64,000 nucleotides of DNA from Clarireedia homoeocarpa. Taxonomy: Eukaryota; Ascomycota; Leotiomycetes; Helotiales; Rutstroemiaceae. The notes under the pieces were generated by a model. It ran no database searches. It was not told where the DNA came from and saw only the letters and a list, made by a program, of their open reading frames with translations. This document shows positions 48,586 to 61,058 of the stretch, piece after piece; position 1 is the stretch's first letter; each line of letters begins with the position of its first letter. Position numbers and translations under genes: made by a program. Location of the stretch: contig LNKV01000001.1 of NCBI GenBank assembly GCA_001465935.1, positions 1 to 64,000 on the forward strand, read 5' to 3'.

Positions 48586-49977
48586 ATGGGCTCAACCTCA
48601 CCTCTCTCACCAACATTCCATGGACACATTTCTTCCACGCATGATGCCCTCCTTCTTTTCGAGGCTTGTCTTACAGGCCATCTCAATCACGTCGCACGAC
48701 GTCCTCATGATCGTGAAAGATCCAGCTTAATCAAGAGTGGAAATGTTTTTATATACGAAGAGCACTCGTCAGGCATCAAAAGATGGACAGACGGCGTACC
48801 ATGGAGTCCAAGTCGGATACTTGGAAACTTCCTTGTGTATCGAGAACTGGAGCGACCATTTCCGCCAGGCGAGAAGAAGAGAGCCAACAAACGAAACAAG
48901 AGATCCCCAGGGATCAGCAAAGCACAAGAACCTTATGGACGACCAAGCAGCGGCTTAGAGAGTGGTTACGGTTCTGGCTCGAATAGCCGCTCTTTTGATC
49001 AATCGAACTCAGGCAACCTCAACAAGGAAACGGAGCGCTCCTTGATCGGTTCTTTAGTGGACTCATATGGATTCAAGGAGGACGGTTTAGTGAAAAAGAC
49101 TGTCAGCGTAACAGTAGGAGGAGTATCCCACCACTTGGTTTCCTACTACACGGTTGCAGATGTTATCAGTAACAAACTCAGCAATCCCAGTAAAGACCCA
49201 CGATTCCAAAACATTGTTCCACGAGCAGATCTCGTCACAAAGCAGAACTTCCGCGCATCAATTGATGAAGTAGAGAGCTTAGATCGTATGGATGATCGAT
49301 CTCTCTATGGTGCCTTCCCCTATGGCCGCCCTAGCTACGATATCTCGAAACAAAATATCGCTCATCGACCACCAATGTCACTTCCCACTCCACCTATGGC
49401 GTATACTCCTGGGACAAATTTCTTCCCCAATAACTACTCCTTGAGCATGGGCTCTGCGCCATATAGTGATGGGCTCTCCGCTGGATCAAGCACCGGAACA
49501 TACAGTCAATTTGCACAAAGCCCAGGCTTGTACGCTGCACCAAAGACCGAGCCGTACGATGTAGGAACTTTTGGCAGACAAAGGTACAATTCTCTTTCTG
49601 GAGTTAGCGAGGCGGCCCGTTCGCAGGTGTCCTCAACTGGTACCGCCTTCGTACGCAGACCCTCTACCTACGCTCAATATGGCGATTCTGGCATGTCTTC
49701 CGGGTCCATGGATTCGAAGTTGACAGCCGATTCGGGATTCGCCTCTGGTTACTATGGAGGTATGCGGGATCCTGCTCCAAATGTCTACCCTACGCATCGA
49801 TCTCTGCCGACACCAAGCCATCAATCAACCTACGATCGACCACCGGCAACCCAATATCCAGCAGAACCAGCAGGTGCCAAGGACAACATGTGGCAGCAGA
49901 TGGGCAATGTGAGCGCTGGCCATGGCCATTACTTGTCACCGCATCAACAACAATGGGCCAGCACAGGCGGCTCATAA
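48586..49977 (+). CDS. reg1: WOPR-domain transcriptional regulator (Wor1/Ryp1/Sge1/Reg1 type)
   Basis: DNA-binding master regulator of morphology, development and, in plant pathogens, virulence-factor and secondary-metabolite expression. Single exon of 463 residues. WOPR box a covers about 9-100 (TFHGHISSTHDALLLFEACL, VFIYEEHSSGIKRWTDG, WSPSRILGNFLVYREL). Box b covers about 147-200 (ERSLIGSLVDSYGFKEDGL, KKTVSVTVGGVSHHLVSYY). The linker is Lys/Arg/Ser-rich. The C-terminal half is disordered, Ser/Tyr/Pro-rich and ends in a Gln/His patch, a likely activation region. The FHGHI start and box b place it with Wor1/Ryp1/Sge1 rather than the shorter Gti1/Pac2 paralogue. The symbol reg1 follows Botrytis usage and assumes orthology. 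Confidence 0.93.
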   Translation: MGSTSPLSPTFHGHISSTHDALLLFEACLTGHLNHVARRPHDRERSSLIKSGNVFIYEEHSSGIKRWTDGVPWSPSRILGNFLVYRELERPFPPGEKKRANKRNKRSPGISKAQEPYGRPSSGLESGYGSGSNSRSFDQSNSGNLNKETERSLIGSLVDSYGFKEDGLVKKTVSVTVGGVSHHLVSYYTVADVISNKLSNPSKDPRFQNIVPRADLVTKQNFRASIDEVESLDRMDDRSLYGAFPYGRPSYDISKQNIAHRPPMSLPTPPMAYTPGTNFFPNNYSLSMGSAPYSDGLSAGSSTGTYSQFAQSPGLYAAPKTEPYDVGTFGRQRYNSLSGVSEAARSQVSSTGTAFVRRPSTYAQYGDSGMSSGSMDSKLTADSGFASGYYGGMRDPAPNVYPTHRSLPTPSHQSTYDRPPATQYPAEPAGAKDNMWQQMGNVSAGHGHYLSPHQQQWASTGGS

Positions 49978-50890
49978 AATTTTTTAATTTAGTCCACATT
50001 TCGACAGCGGATATTTAATTTATCTTCGCCTGCGATCCCTCAGGGTGGGTGTCAATGGGCTGAGCACGGGTGTACTACTGCGTGGAAGATTTGTTCCGTA
50101 GCAGTTTAATTTTGCAATGACCATCGGGTCAGTTTGCAATTTGTGTGGCATTATACGTCACGGTGGTTGAAGGGTCTCAACCAATTTTTTTCACTGTTTT
50201 TATTCTATTAGATGGATGGAGCGACGATGAAGGAAGCCTTCACTCACTATAACGTGAAGGGTCATCGTCTGTAGGATTTACAGGCGTAAGTGCGATGTAT
50301 ATATTATGCTGGCACATTATTTCAGCATGAACAAGTGCCGACCAGCAGATACCTTTGATGAGGATAAGGTATACTCATGCTGCCCCTCACTTGAAAATCG
50401 CTTAGGCGTACTGGCAGAGCTTTGCTAGTTCTCTTTGAATTGGCTGGAAGTAACGGGAACGAAGGTGTTTGGGTTGCGAATTTCAAAATTTCGACGGATC
50501 AAAAAGAGCGGACCATGAGCTACTCCTTTTCCTTGTATTAAAATTAGATTGTAGCTTTCGACCATTGAGATGGAGTTAACTTATGAATGATAATTTTAAA
50601 CAAAAGTGTCGTGTACTATCTTATGCTGTAGAGGGGGGGAGATGATACCTGAAATGGAATTCTCATATGATATCACCATGAATTAAGCGCGATAGCCGAT
50701 TCTTGTAGTTCAAACAAGCACGGGTGCAACCGTCTTGTGCAACCCAAAACAACAGCAGAGTTAAACCAGGAGTCTGTACAACCAATACTCTGAAGTGGGG
50801 CGTATTTCGATTGATGACTGTTCTTAGTTCTCATACAACCTTCGTCTGAACTTCTCTACCACCGGCTAAAAGACATCCCCCAAAAATGCA
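49978..50890. other. Intergenic, no gene seen
   Basis: 3' region of the WOPR gene and promoter of CRD1. No frame of interest. Confidence 0.6.
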
Positions 50891-52446
50891 ATGAACCCCT
50901 CTATGGCACGGCAACAGCTTGCGAAAGCCTCGTACTTTCGCAATGCATTTTCCAGTCTTGTGAGCAGTAGATGTGTTTTAGACCAGCAGCACTCAGTCTC
51001 AAGAAACTTGCACTCGTTCTCGACATGTAAGACTGGCTCTTCTACTATTACTACATTGAGCTTCAGCTCCTCGCGGTGCAATGTCATCAGGTTCCGTACT
51101 CTACATTCTAGGTATGCAACTTGACTTGGTCGGGTTATAGATCGGTGGCTGATGATGGTTTAGAAATGAATGTGCAGTGCGCTTTTCTACGACGAGGTCT
51201 AAGAGAGAGTCAAGGTATGATGGTGGAGAGTTCTTTTTGTGGTTACGTGATGAGGGCGAAAGATTTCGTCACTTTGATTTTTGGTCACGTGATTGGAAAT
51301 GGGAAGTGCAGTTTTGATGGAGAGGTTAGATGAGTGATTGTGGCGATGGCTGGATCAGTAGGGATGAGTAAACATATTGGCAACAATGCTGATAAATTCA
51401 CTTCAGGGAACCAACCTCCCCGTCCCCAACACCTGCACCTAAGAAAAAGCCAATCCTCAACGCCCTCAAAGCCATTACACCGCACGAAAACATCTACACG
51501 ATCCCAAACATCCTAACGTTCTCACGACTCATCGCCGCACCGGTTGTCGGCTATCTTGTTTTGCATGACCAGCATGCATGGGCTACAGCTCTGTTTGCGT
51601 ATGCGGGCATCACGGATTTGGTAGATGGGTGGATTGCAAGGAAATGGAGCTTACAGACGGTGGTCGGCACGGTTATCGATCCGATGGCGGATAAGATGCT
51701 TATGACGATTTTGACGGTTTGTTTGGCGGTTAAAGGGGCGTTGCCAGGTATGTTTACTTTTATTTCTTTTCTTCTGCGAACACATGTAAATTAGATGAGG
51801 CTTGATTCTCACCTAACCTATATTTCCCACCACAACTCTCCCAAACCCGCTACCACAAAAAAAAAAAAAAAAGAACTCCCAACTAACCAACCCCTCAAGT
51901 CTGGCTCGCAACCATAATCCTTGGCCGGGACATCGGGCTGGCCATAACAGCTATCTACTACCGATGGATATCGCTCCCGCCGCCGAAAACCTTCACACGC
52001 TACTGGGATTTCTCGCTGCCCTCGGCGGAGGTCCATCCAACGACTATCAGCAAGTATAATACGGCGCTGCAGCTGGCGTTGATTGGGGCGACGACGGCAA
52101 TGCCGTTGGTTAGTTGGGACGTTAGTGCGGGAATGACGGGTTTGCAGTGAGTTTTATTTATGCTTTAGCTTATTTGCTTTCCTTGCGGTTGGGGGCGACG
52201 GTGATGGGGATGGTGTGGTGAAAGGGCAGGTAAAGAGCAGGAGACGCCGAGGAGGGAGTATATCAAGGAATGACTGGAGACTATGGAATAATGGCTAATG
52301 TCATCCACAGATATCTGGTCGCTACAACGACTATTTGGAGTGGTGCCAGTTACATATATACGAAAGATGCGGTAAAGATCTTGAATCAGGATATTGTGCA
52401 GGCCAAGGAGAAGGAAATGAAAAAGCAGGGGAACGAAGGAAAATGA
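50891..52446 (+). CDS. CRD1: Mitochondrial cardiolipin synthase
   Basis: Inner-membrane enzyme joining CDP-diacylglycerol and phosphatidylglycerol into cardiolipin. Exons are 50891-51111, 51407-51747, 51900-52146 and 52311-52446, giving 314 residues. The first exon is an Arg/Ser-rich, acid-poor mitochondrial targeting sequence. The CDP-alcohol phosphatidyltransferase motif is complete: D144, D147, G148, A151, R152, G161, D165 and D169 (TDLVDGWIARKW...GTVIDPMAD). The introns are unusually long for this window (295, 152 and 164 bp), and the second contains a 16-A run (51857-51872). A second in-frame ATG at 50903 is an alternative start. Convergent with MTO1. Confidence 0.93.
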
Positions 52447-52840
52447 TGATGGTTGGCCGCTACAGCTATAGAGAAATTCAGGTCAAGGGCATGTATGTAT
52501 ATGTAGTTGCCGATTGTACGAGTAGTATCACGGAAAACGATGCATTACTTGGGCGTGAAGGAAGAAACATCACAATTGTGAGGATGGCATGTGTTACAAG
52601 AAATCGAAAGGGCCATTGCATGTATCATATGTGCGAATTCTGATTCTTCAATCTCGAACACGCCACAATCTGGAACAAGCGAATATGGTTCAAACCACTA
52701 CTATGTATCGTCATATATCATACATCCATCCATCCTTTATATTCAGACCATCTACGCCACATCCATCAAGAAAACGCCAATCGCTTAATGCAAGCCACCT
52801 AAATTCTCCACCCTCTATCTTCCCTGTCCTACCCCAAGCC
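52447..52840. other. Convergent 3' spacer
   Basis: 394 bp shared 3' sequence of CRD1 and MTO1; nothing else seen. Confidence 0.6.
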
Positions 52841-55019
52841 TCAAGCCTCCGACATTTCTTCCCTGAGTTTCCGATGCATAACCATCTCGTCATACATATT
52901 CGCCCTCGCTACCATACGATTTCTATTCTGCACATACGCCAGCAACCGCAAACAACCACTTGGGGTCATGCCCTCGATTCTCCTCGCCTGCCCCACCGAT
53001 TCCGGCCGTGTGACTTTGAGGAGCGATTTCTCGTGCATCGACAACCCATGGATGGAATCGTAATCGAGGTTCGAGGGTAATTTCAGCGCTTCGTCTTTCT
53101 GGAAGACCCTCATCGCCCACTTTTGCTGCGCAACATAGGGAGCATAAACAGCTTCAATCCCCACTCTATCTCTGATCCGCTGCGGATACGTCAAGATCTC
53201 CGGCACTCGACCAGCAAGGTCATTCATCGTAACGCCCGATAGCCTCAAGACATCGAAAGCGCTCCTTCTCGTCGTATCATTCCCGACCTTAAAGCCCTCA
53301 GCAATCCAAACCGGCGGCGAGGCAATACTCTCCATCAGCGCCGTCTTCAAGCCATCCATCTGCGCCACCTCGTCCTGGAAAGCGGACCATCGCTTATCGC
53401 CTACAACGCCGGCTAAGCGTCCCTTTTCCGTAAGCCGCAAATCGGCGTTGTCGGCGCGCGCACTCATCCGGTATTCGCTGCGGGAGGTAAACATGCGGTA
53501 CGGCTCCGATACGCCTTTGGTCGTGAGGTCGTCGATCATGATGCCGACGTAGCCGTCACCGCGGGAGAGGACGAGTTGGGGGAGGGACTGAGAGGCTAGG
53601 CCGGCGTTTATACCCGCGATGATGCCTTGGGCTGCGGCTTCTTCGTATCCAGTGGTGCCGTTTATTTGGCCGGCAAGGAATAGTCCTTGGATGGCTTTGG
53701 TTTCGAGTGTTGCTTTTAAGCTCCGTGGATCCACGTAGTCGTATTCGACGCCGTAGCCGGGTTGTAGCATTGTTACATTCTCTAGACCGTGAATGGTCTT
53801 CAAAAGTTGTTCTTGGGCCTCAGCCGGGATAGTCATGGAGATACCGTTAGGGTAAATGATATCGCTGTCAAAGCCTTCAGGTTCCAACCAGACAATATGC
53901 CTGTCCTTATCTGAGAACCTTAGAACCTTGGATTCTAGAGATGGACAGTACCTTGGGCCTTTTACAGTTTCTCTGATATGAATAGACTTGTCCAGATTGT
54001 CTCGGACCACCGCATGCGAGGCCTCGTTGGTATATGTAGCGTAACAAGGCAGCTGGTCCTTGACTGACACAGTCTCGTTGAGGTAACTGAATGGCATTGG
54101 CGGCTCATCACCTGGTTGCATAACGAGTGACTCATAATTGATAGAGTTCTTCGCAAGCCGAGGAGGTGTGCCCGTCTTCAATCTCCCAAGCGTGAACCCT
54201 GCGTCCTTCAACGACTTGCTCAACCCAAAAGTCGCAGCTTCGCCCATGCGACCAGCAGGATAACACTCCAATCCAATATGTATCTCTCCGCCTAGAAATG
54301 TGCCAGTAGTGATAACCACCTGTTGCGATGGTATAATCTCCCCCGATTCCAATCTCACTCCAGTAATCTTGCCACTTTGCGCAGAGGTATCCTCCTTCGA
54401 AACAATGATATCCGCCACACTCCCTGTAATGATCGAAAGATTCGGATACGCCTCCAATTCCTCCCGCATATACCTTTTATAAAGACTGCGATCGATCTGC
54501 GCCCTAGGACCCTACAAAATCCCAGTCAGCACACTCTATTCCCCATCCCCATCTGCATTTCACACCATAGAAACACTCACCCAAACCGCCGGTCCCTTCT
54601 TTCGATTCAGCACCTTAAACTGCACCCCCGCCTTATCAATTATCCTCCCAGCCACTCCATCCAACGCATCAATCTCCCTCAGCATGGTCCCCTTCCCTAT
54701 CCCGCCAAAACTGGGATTGCAAGAGCAAACCCCGATATTGTCGAGCTTGGGCGTGATGAGCGCAGTTCTGGCGCCGGACCGCGCAGCTCCTGCGCAGGCT
54801 TCGGCTCCGGCATGGCCACCTCCAATGACGACGACATCATATGGTCTAAGGATAATGCATCAGCTTCGTTCTGGTCGCAAACGGTCTTTTCTTAAGGCGA
54901 GGATAAAAATACCTTGTGCCAGCTGCCACACTCGCGAGAGCCCTTCGCTGCAGCAGGTGCGACGAAACTAGACGTCTCTGTAACCGGCGACTGTGAGTCA
55001 CCACTAACTTTCTATTCAT
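52841..55019 (-). CDS. MTO1: Mitochondrial tRNA wobble-uridine modification protein (MnmG/Mto1)
   Basis: FAD enzyme that, with Mss1, installs the carboxymethylaminomethyl group on the wobble uridine of mitochondrial tRNAs. Exons are 55019-54913, 54845-54581 and 54511-52841, giving 680 residues. The N-terminus ([17 protein letters not shown]) is an Arg-rich mitochondrial targeting sequence. The FAD loop is [13 protein letters not shown], followed by the family's [13 protein letters not shown]. MnmG signatures [27 protein letters not shown] and [11 protein letters not shown] are all intact. The C-terminal helical domain ends [21 protein letters not shown] and onwards. Length is normal for the family. 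Confidence 0.96.
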
Positions 55020-55800
55020 CTTTGCATGTCGAAATAGTGGGTTGTGATTTCGGCCAAAGTAGCACGAAGTAATTATTTTTTATGTAGTATCGGAACTTTT
55101 TTCCCCGCGGCCGAGCCATTATTTCCCCATTGCAACTGAGTAGTCAATATAGGGTGCTTACGAAGAATTTTTGGAAAGCTGTTGGGATGATGTAGTTGTG
55201 GTCTAAGAGTGGTCTCACAAAAGTATTTCAACAAGTTTCATTATTCCTTAAGCATATTATCGTGGACAGGTCGTTAATATAACGGATTCATTTCTGTGCT
55301 GATACTGATGATGACTTTGTACTACAGCCCTAGAACAGATTATTTCCAGTTGACCGAGAACAGATCTGAAATCCGATATTTTTTTTTTTAAATCTTTTCT
55401 GTGAATGTGACCGCTTCTCCCTTACTATCATCCAATCGTTCAGGTGAGACATCCTCCCGTGGCTCGCAACGAATATAAACAGTCGCTAAGAGCATGAGAT
55501 ATAACCTACTCTCACGAAATGAAAGGCCAACTCCGAGATCCTTTCCTAGGACATAGACCCCTCAGTAGGTATCAACCCATCAATCCGTAAGAACACCATA
55601 AAGACTGAGATGCTTAACACCTATTCATAATCATAGGCGTTTTCGCTGGCAGGACGGACACCCCAAAACAACCGCAACGCCAAAACACCTACCCTGAACC
55701 ACAAAAATAGGTATATAAGTAATCATATCTATACCATAACGCCATACCCCAGGACGTCGAAAACTGGCAAATCGTAACTAAGCTCAATGTTCATGGCCAA
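55020..55800. other. Intergenic, no gene seen
   Basis: Promoter side of MTO1 and 3' side of the next gene; no supported feature. Confidence 0.6.
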
Positions 55801-57255
55801 TTACACTGTTGAACCGGCAACGGCAGGAGAATCTAGTTTAAGAAGCCGTCGTAAGCTGTTCTCCATGCCTCGAAGGTCAGCATCGCTGCTTCCAGGTGTG
55901 ATACCTGTGGTTGGATTCGGTACTGGTGAAGCCCTAGTAATGAAACCTTGGCCTTCATAAACTCGAGAAGGAGTTGGGGTTTGTGCAAAATTGAAAGCAC
56001 GATCCGGAGTTTTAGTGGGGGTTTTTGATGGTGTAACTTCTCGCCGTAGGCCAGACCGAGCAGACTTAGGAATATCTGTGGAACTCTTGGATTCGCCTTT
56101 GTATCTATAATTTGATTGAGGAGTTTTGGCAGACATCCCTGGGTTTCTGGGGCCACTAGGGGAACTGTGCCCCCCTTGATATGACATGGCAGCATTCGTC
56201 GAGGCGCTTAAAGTTGGGCCCAAATTGCTATCGGGGGAAGGCTCTGAGGCCTTTGCAACTGGTTGTGAAAATAGATACGCTTTTAATGCTTCCGACCTAT
56301 CTAGGGGCGATTGAGGTTTGCTCGGGGATGAATTCTGTGCTTGCAGAGAATTTGGTGTCTTTCGTGCCGCATTGATTCTCTCATGGTAGGGTGTAGAAAA
56401 GGCGGGGCCCAAAGGCATGCCCGAACTACTCGGCCCATCCAATTCCATGGCGAACAAACCACTCGCTGGACCACGAGAAGATGATGCATTGGTAGTATTG
56501 TTTTGATTGCCCGGTTGCGGCGGAGTTTTTGTGCTTCCCGGAGATGTGAGTGGAGGATTGAAAGGTCCCATAGAAGCAGTAGGAACAGAGTTGGCACTTT
56601 GCGCCCGCATTTTCTCCGCTTTCTCCCTTTTATCTGCGTTAAAGAAAAAATCAAGAGGGGACTCTTCATTTCGAGGAATCTTGCTGAAACTTTGTACAGA
56701 GGATGGAGTCTGTGTAGCCTCGCCTGCTGATGGCTTCATATCTACCATGCTGCTCCCACTTTTTGTTCTTGGTGACTCGGGAACCGACTTGGAGTAAAAG
56801 CTCGGCATGGGTAGCGCAGATGGTGCTGGTGATGCATGAAAGGTTGAGCCTGCATAGGCTGTAGTGGACGGTGTTTGGACAGGTCTTGCAGAAGGAGGTT
56901 TTGTGGTAGATTGATTGGCAGTTAGAGGCGGGGAGCTTCGATCCGCCTTTGTAGCAGCGGGGGAAGTCTGAGCATTTTTGGGTTTATTTCTATTTCGAGA
57001 TTTTCTGGAACTGCTTTCTGGGACGTTCGAGTTTTGTTTGCCTTGGGAGGCTGGTTGTCTTTGTTCAGTTCTTCGAGGGGTTCGAGGCGGCGTAGTAGGC
57101 TGATTTGAGTATTTCATGGTAGATTGAATATTCTGGGAATGGGTTTGAACGCTGACCTCCTGTGGACTTTGAGGATTGTTGGACGATGCTGTAGTGATTT
57201 GGGTAGTAAAGGTTTGAGTGTGGCGGATCCCTTTGTAGGGCGTCATTGTAGACAT
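55801..57255 (-). CDS. Disordered protein with PNRC/Edc1-like decapping motif
   Basis: Probable activator of Dcp1/Dcp2 mRNA decapping, by inference from one short motif. Single exon, 484 residues, almost wholly low-complexity (Ser/Pro/Thr/Gln/Asn). The conserved segment at 134-162 (YAGSTFHASP, ALPMPSFYSKSVPESP) matches the proline-rich nuclear receptor coactivator (PNRC) pattern that animal PNRC2 and yeast Edc1/Edc2 use to bind Dcp1. Further conserved-looking islands are ESPLDFFFNADKREKAEKMR and the C-terminal MENSLRRLLKLDSP. Basic runs (RKSRNRNKPKN) could bind RNA. MKYSNQPTTPP at 57117 is an alternative in-frame start. Divergent from RBX1. Confidence 0.72.
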   Translation of the reverse strand: MSTMTPYKGIRHTQTFTTQITTASSNNPQSPQEVSVQTHSQNIQSTMKYSNQPTTPPRTPRRTEQRQPASQGKQNSNVPESSSRKSRNRNKPKNAQTSPAATKADRSSPPLTANQSTTKPPSARPVQTPSTTAYAGSTFHASPAPSALPMPSFYSKSVPESPRTKSGSSMVDMKPSAGEATQTPSSVQSFSKIPRNEESPLDFFFNADKREKAEKMRAQSANSVPTASMGPFNPPLTSPGSTKTPPQPGNQNNTTNASSSRGPASGLFAMELDGPSSSGMPLGPAFSTPYHERINAARKTPNSLQAQNSSPSKPQSPLDRSEALKAYLFSQPVAKASEPSPDSNLGPTLSASTNAAMSYQGGHSSPSGPRNPGMSAKTPQSNYRYKGESKSSTDIPKSARSGLRREVTPSKTPTKTPDRAFNFAQTPTPSRVYEGQGFITRASPVPNPTTGITPGSSDADLRGMENSLRRLLKLDSPAVAGSTV

Positions 57256-57934
57256 CTCTTTTGTTTGGTGTGCGAAGAAAGGTATCGCAAGAAAGGTATA
57301 ATGGTCTTGATAAATCGTCGAGGTAGAACAACAACTGATGAAGCGTAGAGATGTGGGGATTGTATTGTTTGGTTTGTTTTATTGTCGCGTGAAGTCAGAC
57401 GCCGTGCCGTATTATGATGATGTTTATAGGTAAGGAGGTGGTCGATCGCTGGACCGGTTTCGTACTCGGGCGTAGTGGAATCTGGTATATGTTTCGAACT
57501 GTATGGGATTGATAGATCGTGTTGATTTACTCATTGTTCTGTGCTATATCTTCTGGAGAATGTGGTATGTTACACCGAGAGGAAGGAGAGAGAAGGCGGA
57601 TGCGACAGTTGCGTTGTTGACTATGCTCACGCAATTTGCTCATAGCTTAGTCATCCTCAAGTCTCAAATTGACAACCTAGGCGGAGCTTTGTTTGTCGTG
57701 CAACGGAGCGAGGCAACTTATTCTCCAAATCCCAACGAGTCCTTTTGTTGCTCTTTCAAACATACAGCAACTCGGCACGATAGCGAAGACCATTTTCTTC
57801 GGTGAAAGAGCTTGGATCACGGGATCAATACTGTTATCCCAATTCTTTAGCGCACCACCAATCTAACAATTATACCCCGCGATCATCCACTATCACCGAC
57901 TCCATCTTTCGTAGTCTCAAAACATCATATCATC
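57256..57934. other. Divergent promoter region
   Basis: 679 bp between the decapping-factor candidate and RBX1; nothing else seen. Confidence 0.6.
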
Positions 57935-58454
<520 letters not shown>

Positions 58455-58767
58455 AAAGCTGAGGATAGACTACCACGTTGCACGACATAACGAAGGGTGG
58501 ATGATGCAAGAGTATTACGAACAGAACGCTGCATCGAAATGGGAGGCTTAATCAACACATGCGTGAATCGATCAAGAATTCGCAGGAAAGGCGTCCCAAT
58601 GATTTTTGGAACAAAAGGCGTTTAGGGGGTTAGTTGAGACGTAGAGGGCAAGATTACGACACGCATAGCGAATGAAATTTGAATTGCTTTGTGGCAGCCC
58701 ATACTTTGCGTTTTGGGTATTCCCAATCCTATTACGCCCAAGATATACTCGATGTCCCTGTTTTGCT
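58455..58767. other. Convergent 3' spacer
   Basis: 313 bp between the RBX1 and SPC1 stops; nothing seen. Confidence 0.6.
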
Positions 58768-59208
58768 TTAATTGATCGTTTTCCCATCCACAACGATATC
58801 TTGTACCGCCGCATGATTTCCTGCAGCCGGCAACCATCTAACAGGATGTCGCTTGAAAAATGGCCATGGTGGTACGACGAGGGCGAAAGTAAGCGCAGTT
58901 CCAATCAATCCTAAGGCGAGCGCAAGCTTGATATCCTCCTTGATGTAGCCAACGAAGAAAGCGACAGCCTGGTGATCGTTTTAGTATATTTAAAAGAACG
59001 AAGAGCATAGGAGCAATACCCCAACTATTGATAACAGAGCTGTTGACAAGAATTCGGCCAACCTTTGTCCCTCGAAGTCCTGGATAGAAGATGAATTAGC
59101 GTTGCACTCCCACTTCAAAGCTGCTTGGATGAAAGAATTGTGAACAATTCTACGAACAATTTGTCCCTCGGCGAGTTCCCGAACCTGGTCCAAGATTTGG
59201 TCCGCCAT
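58768..59208 (-). CDS. SPC1: Signal peptidase complex subunit 1 (Spc12 family)
   Basis: Small ER-membrane subunit of signal peptidase that helps shield membrane proteins from cleavage. Exons are 59208-59020 and 58968-58768 (51-bp intron), giving 129 residues. The cytosolic DFEGQRLAEFL motif is followed by two membrane hairpins (LSTALLSIVGAVAFFVGYI and LALGLIGTALTFALVV). The family hallmark PPWPFFKRHPVRWLP follows. The N-terminus is somewhat longer than in yeast. The ATG at 59208 opens MADQILDQVREL; the longer in-frame ATG at 59265 is less likely. Confidence 0.92.
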
Positions 59209-61058
59209 GATTGAGAGAGTTCTACCAATTATTGTTGTGATGAACAACGGAGTTCTAGTCTTCAAAGGTCGTTGGAGTGTTTGTAACCTTCGCGTGTCCT
59301 GAAGCCATTCTTCACACGTGCTTCAGCCTCGCTACCGGCCTCGCCCGAAAGTTATCATCCCGAGTGTCTCGTATTCTGTAGTTTTTTAACTTCGTGGGGA
59401 CAGGGTACCCCGGGATTCCGAATGCATGCGTCGAATTCTGGTGAGAGATTTTCGTCCCACGCGTGTTGAATACTCGGGAAATTGGTTACACCGAAAGGCG
59501 GAAAATGAAGTAATGAGACTTGAGACTGCTGCACGAAAACCAGAAAGTCATGACCAAGAATACCAGCAGTGAGCAGAAAGCATGGCGAGAATTCCACGAT
59601 AAAGGAAGCCAAGCAAGAGAGGAGTATTTGACGGACGATGGATGATGATGACGGATGATGGATGATGGAAGATAGCTCGCACAATCCTTTTGCTGTAGCA
59701 ACTCAATTGTGTCTCGAAATAACAACAACTTCTTCTGGCCCGCCGTTGAACCCCTTAGCCCCTCGCAGCCAACAACGGCCGACGACCCTTTGTCGTTTGC
59801 GGTCTTAGCCTTTTGATAATGCACATGAGTTGTAACGCGAAACACATCATCCCACCACACCGTCTAGGATTCCAGAACTTCACATACTCACCAGGCTAGC
59901 AAAGTGCATAGAACTATGGTGTCGATAAGATCTCCAATACGAAGTACACAATCCAGCCTCGGACAGTCGGCAGAAAGGCAACAGAGTATAAAAAGCAAGT
60001 TCCAAATCCCCTTTGCTCATCTTAGCATCCATATCCATATAGCTCTCTCTTTATTGACTTGAGTTGAGCTGGGCTGCATCTTGATCTTGATCTTGGTTCT
60101 ACTATGTACAGTAGTTCGTAGTTCCAGCCAGTTCCAGTTCCAGTTCACTTCGGCTCCCGAGTAAGCTGCGCCGTCATTGGCTGGCCTCTTTTTTTTCTTT
60201 CAACCTCCTCCACTTCGGTTTTGTCATTTCTGCCCTTCCAGCTCGGAAAAAGGAACGCACAACAAACTCACGCAGATTGGTTTCGACCTTTCAACCCTTT
60301 TTAAAACCCCTACTACTCCCACTGCTACCCAGCATTTCCTCAATTTGACCTGTCTTGCAAGAGGTTTTATCCAACACCATTTCTTTACGGCCTCGGGCTT
60401 ACAGCCATTTTCGCGCCCCTTAGCTCAACGTCCCTCGGCCTGTCCAGAAATCTCTGCCTTGATCAATCAGCTGGAGGACGAAGCCGTTTTTTTTTTCAAC
60501 CCTTCCAACAACCCTCAGCCACGGTCAACCTTCATAAATACTCATTGTACATCTTTTTTGCGACATCAAATTGTTGTGTTCAGAGGCACACATCTGCATC
60601 CCTATTTGACTCCCTCGCCTCGGCGGCCTTTTAACAACTAACCACCAAATTGGCGGGACTCGTACTTCAAGACTTCTCCTTCATCCGTCCCCTCCTCGGT
60701 CCAGTCAAGATCTGGGCCTACTGCGGAGGCGACAAGAAACCCCCATAATTGGCTCTTAGGAACCGAAGACACAAAACATACGATTGCGCTTAACAACATT
60801 ATCTACTTGGGGTAGCGGCTGGACGAGTGGTTTTATCACAAAGAAGGGGTTACTGTGCAGGGACGACCTGTGCAAAAGCCAACTACCAAATTGACGGCAA
60901 CAATCGGTGGGCGCTCGTTGCGACCCGCCTTATAACTGAGGGCTTAGGCTTTGTTTCTCAAGATACTTGTAGGTGATGGAATGGATCTTCCGTTTCCGTG
61001 AGTCCTAGCTGACGACACAGAAATACCACAAATATAACTACTACAATTACCTGTTAAG
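59209..61058. other. Long leader / promoter region of the CorA gene
   Basis: Spacer between divergent SPC1 and CorA genes. A 154-codon frame at 60177-60641 begins with TTG and has a biased Phe/Pro/Ser composition, so I read it as pyrimidine-rich leader rather than a gene. Leader introns are possible. Confidence 0.55.
59987..59994 (+). promoter_or_regulatory. TATA box candidate for the CorA gene
   Basis: TATAAAAA followed by CT-rich sequence, about 1.07 kb before the CorA start. If real, the leader is close to 1 kb long. Confidence 0.35.

Noticed and set aside
60177..60641. 154-codon plus-strand frame before the CorA gene
   Set aside because: TTG start, biased pyrimidine-driven composition, position in the probable leader.
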